From a virus: a stretch of 56,092 nt of DNA. Positions within the stretch are counted from its first letter, which is position 1; the number at the start of each line of letters is the position of its first letter. The position numbers were made by a program, and so were the translations under genes. Shown one piece after another: positions 51,395 to 56,092 of the stretch. The stretch is taken from positions 1 to 56,092 of the IMG/VR virus record IMGVR_UViG_3300021959_000049; one strand, given 5' to 3'. The notes under the pieces were generated by a model that was not told the origin of the DNA, made no database searches, and worked only from the letters and a program-made list of their open reading frames with translations.

Positions 51395-52165
51395 TCACTT
51401 CCTACTTGTAGCTTTGGTGGTCTTCTTGGCGGGACGCCGCTTTGGCGTACCCTGAATTGCGTCCATGATCTGTGGGACGGTCGGGTCTATCATCCGGGCG
51501 GGTAGCGCCTGGAATCGGTCCTTGGCCTCCATAGTCTTGGACTTCTGGGTATACAGCACCCGCTGCACACCACCCTTCTTGGCAACCGCACGGTAGTACG
51601 TCACCAAGTTCATGAGCCCGCAGAGCTTCTGGCTGTAGAGTCCCTTGCTGCCAGGCAATGCGGGGATACTAATGTCGTCACCTTCTGGCGACTCCATCTG
51701 CATGACGTGAGCCGTCATGATGAAGTTGACCGGTGCCCCGATGAGGGTGCGAACCTGCTTGCTGAACATGTTCTGGTTCCGCAGATACTCGGCACGGTCC
51801 GGAATGTAGAGATCACGGTGGGGCTTGGTCGCAACCAAATCAGCCATGATGTGATCCATGCCCTGCTCCATGAACAGGGTGCCGTTGTCAAACACAACGA
51901 AGTCATATTCGGCATGGCCCTCATTGATGACGTAAGCCGCAGCATCGGCCAGCTCGTTGTAGTCGTCCACGACCCACATGTCTGGCTGATGCGTCTGCTT
52001 GCGAAGACTGACGGTCTCGTCTGGGTTGTTGGCGAGCCACAAGGTCTTGCCCACTTCTGCCGCTGTGCCTGCCAGCATGGTCTTGCCCACGCCGGGTTCG
52101 CTGTAGAGCATCCAGTTGAGATGCGCCTCCTGCGAGATCGGTATGATGTTAGATGGTTTACCCAC
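51395..52165 (-). CDS. Sak4-like RecA-fold ATPase, 256 aa
   Basis: Walker A SEPGVGKT at 22-29, Walker B-like DFVVFDNGTLF near 87-97, and FIMTAHV near 147, the plan of AAA_24/Sak4 phage recombinases that work with an SSB. The basic end (KRRPAKKTTKATSRK) may hold DNA. Placed between SSB-like and nuclease genes, which supports a single-strand annealing or recombination module. Confidence 0.8.
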   Translation of the reverse strand: MGKPSNIIPISQEAHLNWMLYSEPGVGKTMLAGTAAEVGKTLWLANNPDETVSLRKQTHQPDMWVVDDYNELADAAAYVINEGHAEYDFVVFDNGTLFMEQGMDHIMADLVATKPHRDLYIPDRAEYLRNQNMFSKQVRTLIGAPVNFIMTAHVMQMESPEGDDISIPALPGSKGLYSQKLCGLMNLVTYYRAVAKKGGVQRVLYTQKSKTMEAKDRFQALPARMIDPTVPQIMDAIQGTPKRRPAKKTTKATSRK

Positions 52166-53162
52166 GTTCCTGAACCTCGGTATCTCGGTGGTCTACGTAT
52201 GGATCCCACTTGCGAGTGGTGGACTCCAGAACACTCTGGTAATCCTCCGCTGCTTCGTGGACCTCGCACGCATCTCTGAACTGACAGTAGGAACACTGCC
52301 GCCCTGGAGACTTGTAGATCGGGAGCTTGCGCTTTCGTGCAAGCTGCATTTCTTTAGCGACCTGTGCGAATCGTTTGTCTAGCGCCCGTCGCTGATCGAC
52401 TGTGCGGTAGACGTTGCTGCGCAGAAACTTCTGCTGGGGCTGTTGCTTGCTAATAGAACCGTCACGGTTGAGCGAAAGGCCGTCCTCGTTCACGGGTCGT
52501 TCATCGGTCGCGATGTTCTTGGCCATCCGGTTGTATTGCAAGAACGTAATCTGGCTCTGGTCATTGACGACGCCCAGGTGCTCAAGGTAGATCGGACCGT
52601 AGGTCCAATACATGCCGTTCTGCTCGTCCATGTGCTCAGGCGCTCCGAAGGGCTGCAACGTGGCACCCGTCTTGTGCTCCATGAAGCCAAAGCGCTTGAT
52701 GCTGTGATCAAACACCGTGAGGTCGATGGTGCCGACCGCCGTGCCACAGTCACGCTTCTTGCCGTCCAGCACGGTTACTGCGAAAGTCATTTCTGGGGCG
52801 ATGACCTCGATGTGGTCGTCCTTGCCCCACTCGTCCTGGTAGTTCTTGAGCATTTCAACTGCAAGCTCGTCAATGGCGATCTGGTCGCCATTACTGCCAG
52901 GAACCGGGTTGTGGTAGATAGTGTCGCTACCGTCGAACAGTTCTGCGTAGGCCGCTGCTACGTGATCGTGCAGATGCTTGCCTGCACGCTTCTTGCCTAC
53001 GACGTACCAGCGTTCTAGCGCTGCATGGACCAGCGACCCAAGAGCCAGCGGTCCACGCTCTTCAATGGACTCACGCTGCTTGACGTAGGACCACCACCAC
53101 TTCAGGCGGCATTCCTTGTAGGTCGAGATCTCACTATTACGAATTAGAAGTTCTTGGCTCAT
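52158..53162 (-). CDS. Cas4-like PD-(D/E)XK exonuclease with Fe-S cysteines, 334 aa
   Basis: Nuclease motifs: HAALERWY near 46, TIDLTVFD near 145 and FMEHKTGA near 157. Four cysteines, C18 and C290, C293, C299, stand as in Cas4 and AddB, where they hold a 4Fe-4S cluster. No CRISPR array or other Cas gene is present, so it is a recombination or repair nuclease here. First gene behind the dyad pair 53226-53320. Confidence 0.85.
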   Translation of the reverse strand: MSQELLIRNSEISTYKECRLKWWWSYVKQRESIEERGPLALGSLVHAALERWYVVGKKRAGKHLHDHVAAAYAELFDGSDTIYHNPVPGSNGDQIAIDELAVEMLKNYQDEWGKDDHIEVIAPEMTFAVTVLDGKKRDCGTAVGTIDLTVFDHSIKRFGFMEHKTGATLQPFGAPEHMDEQNGMYWTYGPIYLEHLGVVNDQSQITFLQYNRMAKNIATDERPVNEDGLSLNRDGSISKQQPQQKFLRSNVYRTVDQRRALDKRFAQVAKEMQLARKRKLPIYKSPGRQCSYCQFRDACEVHEAAEDYQSVLESTTRKWDPYVDHRDTEVQERG

Positions 53163-53225
53163 AGCTAGCTCCTAGATAGGTGTGTCAGCTTACTCTGCAA
53201 ACTACAGCGTTGCAACTCTGCCAAG

Positions 53226-53320
53226 TTACACTCAGCGTATACCCGAGCCCTCGTGGCAGTAGAGGGGGTGATGAGGCCATGCAATCGCCCCACAATCAGT
53301 CGCGTATACACTGAGTGCAA
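53226..53320. promoter_or_regulatory. Inverted pair of dyad elements before the replication block
   Basis: TTACACTCAGCGTATAC (53226-53242) and GTATACACTGAGTGCAA (53304-53320) are inverted with centres 80 bp apart, nearly the same as at 11594-11689. The left copy points at the nuclease gene and the replication block; the right one points into the end of the SNF2 gene. Confidence 0.7.
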
Positions 53321-53321
53321 C

Positions 53322-55424
53322 TTAGGCTCGGAACTCAGCGGAAAACCCGCCTCTACGGGCATCCAGAACGTTCCAGTTCTGCTCTGCCTTGCCCTTTGTA
53401 GTGTTCCAGATGTGGTGTTCTACTGTGCCTACGCTCCGTAGATAGTGAATGGTTACCTGATCTGTCTTGGACGTCCGGTGCGCACGGTCTTCAGCCTGCT
53501 CCTGGTCGTCTGGATCCCACATCTCGTCCATGAACACAACGGTGTTGCACGTTTCCAAGTTGATGGCCACGCCACCAGCCTTCGTGTTCATGATCATGAC
53601 GTCTAGCTCTTTGTTCCTAAACTTCTCTTGCGCAAGGTCGCGATCCTCTAGCTTCACGTCGCCGGTGATCTTGGCGACCCGCATGTAACGCTTGCGCATC
53701 CACGTGACCAGCAGATCAGCCATGTCTGTGAACTGCGTAAAGACGATGAGCTGCTCTTGCCTGTCGTTGGCAGGGATGTCTTTCTCAAGACCAATTTCTG
53801 CCATGATCTCATCGAGCTGGTCCAGCTTGCCTGAGTTCTCTAGCGGGCGCAGCTTCAGCTTGTCCTTGGTGATGCCAGTCTCAGGATCAATGTCCTTGCC
53901 GACCACTTCAACAACGCACTCTGCGTTAGCGAACTGCTTGAGGCGTGTGTATTCAGCCAAGATGCCAACAGCGCCCAGATTCTGCTCCTGGATAGTGATC
54001 TCAGCGTCTGCCGCGAACTGCTTGTACTGCTTCAACTGGGCAGGCTTCATCTCGCAGTTGTGGTGAACGTACTGCTTAGGTGGAAGCCAGCTTGCGACCT
54101 CCTCTTTGCGATGCCGCACCATGTAGCGCTTCAGCATCTCCCAGAAGGCATCCTCGCGATCTTTGCGGACGCCACCGAACTGTGCGCTGGCGTAGTTGTT
54201 CCACTTGTTGCCCTCGCTGATGACCTCTAGGTACATTCTGCCAAAGGCATTCTTGCTGGTAAAGATCTCAGGCTCTAGCCACTGCAAGATGCCGAACAGC
54301 CTGATGGGTTTGCCGCCCATCGGCGTGCCGCTAAGCGCGATCTTCTTGTTGGCCTTGAGCTTGCGCATGGCTCTGCTGCTGAGCGTGCTGGGGTTACCCA
54401 TGCCCATTCTGTGAAACTCGTCTAGGATCACTGCGCCCCACTCGATCTCATGAAACTCAGGGTACACAGAGACTGTGTCAACGAGAACTTTCTCGCCTGT
54501 CCAGTTGTCGATCTTGTAGTTGCCCTTGAAGCGAATCATCTCAGGATTGCACACGACCCAGAAGTTACGGTCGCCATCTTTGTAGCGCTGATGGGCCTCG
54601 GCCAGGGTGCTGAGCCGCTCCTGCTTGCTCCCTGTGGCGAGGTATACGTCGTCCTGCTGCCAATGCGTTAGCTCGCTCGCCCACACTCGGTTGATGGCCG
54701 TAAGCGGGCACACGACGAGCCACGGGCCTGCCACTTGACCCTCAATAATGGCACCGATGGTTTCAATCGTCTTGCCGACACCAGGCTGATTGCCGTTCAG
54801 CGGGTTAGGGCAGTCAGCAAGGAACTTGACATCTGTCGTTTGGTAGCTGGGCTCCCAGTTCTTGAACGCATCGTTCTTGTCACGGACGCTCATGTCCTTG
54901 CCACGAGGACCGATGTGCAGCGCTCGGTAGAGCTTGCGATTGTTCTCAGCAATGATGGGCAGCTCGCTGTAAGGGCTGTCCAGGATCTTCGTGACGTGAG
55001 AGATCTTGGCCTTCTCTGCCTTGATGAACTCAGCGACTTTCGGGTGCCAGCTCACGTTGCCGTTGAACTTACGCTTCAGAACGCTGCTGAGGATCCGCAA
55101 GTTGTCCAGCCGCTTTGGAACGGTCTGAATGTATTCCCAGAAGCCCGTGTCGTCCTTGATGCTGTCACGCTTGTATCCAGGTGTCTCGGCGATCGCACCG
55201 TTGCACCACATCCACCGAGCCCAGTCGCTGTCTTTCATGTAGCGGCTGTAGGTATCGTTGACCTTGCTGATGTCTTCAGGAGTCGCTTCTGGCGTCAACC
55301 TCGGCAGGGTTTCCTGTGCCTCCTTGCGATCCATGGACTTGATCTCAACCAGGCCGTCTTCAGTGCGGTGCGGCAAGACCCAGATGAATGTGTGTCGCTT
55401 CTCTGGTACAAACAGGTCACTCAT
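53322..55424 (-). CDS. SNF2-family helicase, 700 aa
   Basis: Motif I GNQPGVGKTIETIG near 211-224, motif II as DEFH (VILDEFHRMG near 331), helicase C-terminal motifs including QLIVFTQFTD near 560, and motif VI QAEDRAHR near 645. A 190-residue N-terminal domain precedes the motor. It translocates on double-stranded DNA; phages use such enzymes in replication, recombination or defence removal. First large gene of the leftward replication block. Confidence 0.9.
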   Translation of the reverse strand: MSDLFVPEKRHTFIWVLPHRTEDGLVEIKSMDRKEAQETLPRLTPEATPEDISKVNDTYSRYMKDSDWARWMWCNGAIAETPGYKRDSIKDDTGFWEYIQTVPKRLDNLRILSSVLKRKFNGNVSWHPKVAEFIKAEKAKISHVTKILDSPYSELPIIAENNRKLYRALHIGPRGKDMSVRDKNDAFKNWEPSYQTTDVKFLADCPNPLNGNQPGVGKTIETIGAIIEGQVAGPWLVVCPLTAINRVWASELTHWQQDDVYLATGSKQERLSTLAEAHQRYKDGDRNFWVVCNPEMIRFKGNYKIDNWTGEKVLVDTVSVYPEFHEIEWGAVILDEFHRMGMGNPSTLSSRAMRKLKANKKIALSGTPMGGKPIRLFGILQWLEPEIFTSKNAFGRMYLEVISEGNKWNNYASAQFGGVRKDREDAFWEMLKRYMVRHRKEEVASWLPPKQYVHHNCEMKPAQLKQYKQFAADAEITIQEQNLGAVGILAEYTRLKQFANAECVVEVVGKDIDPETGITKDKLKLRPLENSGKLDQLDEIMAEIGLEKDIPANDRQEQLIVFTQFTDMADLLVTWMRKRYMRVAKITGDVKLEDRDLAQEKFRNKELDVMIMNTKAGGVAINLETCNTVVFMDEMWDPDDQEQAEDRAHRTSKTDQVTIHYLRSVGTVEHHIWNTTKGKAEQNWNVLDARRGGFSAEFRA

Positions 55425-55533
55425 CGCCCTGGTCCCACGGTCCGGTTCTGCGAGAAGCCGGGTCTGGATGGTACACGCAGCCCCGCAGGTGTTCCTCTTT
55501 GTCAGTTCGTTTTCTACAATATTCGCATTGCAT
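55417..55533 (-). CDS. Micro zinc-finger protein, 38 aa
   Basis: Starts MQCEYCRKRTDKEEHLRGC behind AGGAGC. C3-C6 and C19 with H23 form a likely zinc site. Its stop overlaps the SNF2 start, so the two are translated together. Function unknown. Confidence 0.65.
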   Translation of the reverse strand: MQCEYCRKRTDKEEHLRGCVYHPDPASRRTGPWDQGDE

Positions 55534-55609
55534 GATTAGCTCCTAGGGATGCCGAAATGCCGCAGATTTGCTCTGCGACTGTTTGAGAGATCTAGTTTGT
55601 TCTGTAGAG

Positions 55610-55661
55610 GTTGGGTGGCCCTCGGGAGAAAGGCAACAGAAACTCCCGAGAGCCGCCCAAC
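55610..55661 (-). terminator. Long hairpin behind the junction gene
   Basis: GTTGGGTGGC-C-CTCGGGAG pairs with CTCCCGAG-A-GCCGCCCAAC around a 14-base loop. No T run. It separates the left-arm block from the replication block; the gap 55534-55718 otherwise shows only a small CGCAGA/TCTGCG hairpin (55561-55577). Confidence 0.7.
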
Positions 55662-55718
55662 CCCTCCGACTTACTTCTGTTCAGCCGGAAAGATTGAGCC
55701 TGAGGATAGGATGTTAGC

Positions 55719-56092
55719 TCATCGAGCCGTGATCTTTGCGATATCGCCCTGCTCGAGACCCCACTCGTCGCCATCGGCGTCGGTGATCTCGAACATGCCA
55801 TTGGATTCTGCCACCATGACCGCCTTGAGCTTGTCGCCATCGGTCGTGTGAACGAACTTGTTGACCATCGCCTTGACGAGTTCGTCAGCAGTCATTTCGC
55901 TGACATTGGCCGGTGCCTTCTTGGCAGGGGCCTTCTTGGCGGGTGCCTTGGCTGCCTTCTCCTTGACGGGCTCAGCCTTCTCGCCAGCACGACGACCACC
56001 ACGCAGGACATTGTCGATCTCGCCACCATTACCGAAGTAGATGGAGCGGGCCTTGATCTCACCAATAGCGCCACGACCAAGGCCCGCTCCAT
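55719..56092 (-). CDS. Double helix-turn-helix protein, C-terminal part (continuation of 1-373)
   Basis: This part encodes the linker with repeated Lys-Ala-Pro units (KAAKAPAKKAPAKKAPA, like histone H1-type tails) and a C-terminal small domain (TADELVKAMVNKF ... DGDEWGLEQGDIAKI) that may be an SH3-like fold. Bases 55958-56083 repeat 1-126. The last 9 bases break the frame seen at 127-135 and are not genuine. Confidence 0.8.
   Translation of the reverse strand, partial: GAGLGRGAIGEIKARSIYFGNGGEIDNVLRGGRRAGEKAEPVKEKAAKAPAKKAPAKKAPANVSEMTADELVKAMVNKFVHTTDGDKLKAVMVAESNGMFEITDADGDEWGLEQGDIAKITAR
55958..56083. repeat. Direct repeat of the contig start, right copy
   Basis: Identical to 1-126. Merge the two copies to obtain the closed circle of about 55,957 bp. 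Confidence 0.9.
56041..56092. repeat. Terminal inverted repeat (fold-back end)
   Basis: The final 12 bases GGCCCGCTCCAT are the reverse complement of 56041-56052, with a 28-base loop. The sequence at 127 onward differs from 56084-56092, so a fold-back chimera at the contig end is the likely cause. Confidence 0.7.

Noticed and set aside
52158-53162. Cas4 of a phage-borne CRISPR system
   Set aside because: Neighbours are Sak4-like, SSB-like and SNF2 genes; the Fe-S PD-(D/E)XK fold is equally used in recombination.

Overview
This window is an almost complete genome of a tailed phage with a long, non-contractile tail (siphovirus type), given as a contig that closes on itself. The first 126 bases recur at 55958-56083, and one 203-codon reading frame runs without a break through that junction, so the unique circle is about 55,957 bp. 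The last 9 bases (56084-56092) do not fit the circle and look like an end artefact. Several families point to an Actinomycetota host: an MSMEG_6728-type protein, a zinc-bearing small-terminase protein, a DUF6093-type neck protein, small CPRCGG and DnaJ-type zinc proteins, and a DnaE-like polymerase with ThyX. This host call is inference. I saw no integrase, excisionase, classical CI-type repressor, tRNA gene, rRNA gene or CRISPR array, so a virulent life style is the simplest reading.

Layout. There are two transcription blocks. Genes on the + strand (11.8-40.6 kb) form the late block: small and HNH-like genes, TerS, an amidase endolysin, TerL, portal, scaffold, decoration protein, major capsid protein, a 1339-aa MuF-type head protein with a C-terminal HExxH metallopeptidase domain, neck genes, major tail protein, tail assembly chaperones with a -1 frameshift (GGGAAAC at 29463-29469), tape measure, distal tail protein, collar fibre, hub protein, S74-ended fibre, metallophosphoesterase and a holin-like protein. 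All other genes are on the - strand. From 55.5 down to 40.85 kb lies a dense replication and nucleotide block: SNF2 helicase, Cas4-like nuclease, Sak4-like ATPase, SSB-like protein, primase-MCM helicase fusion, a flavoprotein, HAD phosphatase, DUF1599-like protein, DnaE-like polymerase, ThyX and a second holin-like protein. The two blocks converge on hairpins at 40.62-40.80 kb and diverge at 11.6-11.8 kb.

The left arm (11.6 kb down to 1, continuing over the junction to 55.7 kb) holds about 30 small accessory genes. They sit in cassettes, each with a sigma70-like promoter (TTGCSS-N17-TATACT type) and often a hairpin terminator. Gaps between these cassettes contain an unusual repeat: strings of 8-bp units with a fixed-phase TTC core (twelve in a row at 8728-8823). 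The arrays flank two paralogous double-helix-turn-helix proteins, and a third related protein lies at the junction. A separate 13-bp dyad, TACACTCAGYGTA, occurs five times in only two intergenic regions. Each region holds one inverted pair with centres 80-81 bp apart, placed at the divergent promoter region and in front of the replication block. These two repeat systems, together with the capsid-metallopeptidase fusion, are the most interesting signals in the window.
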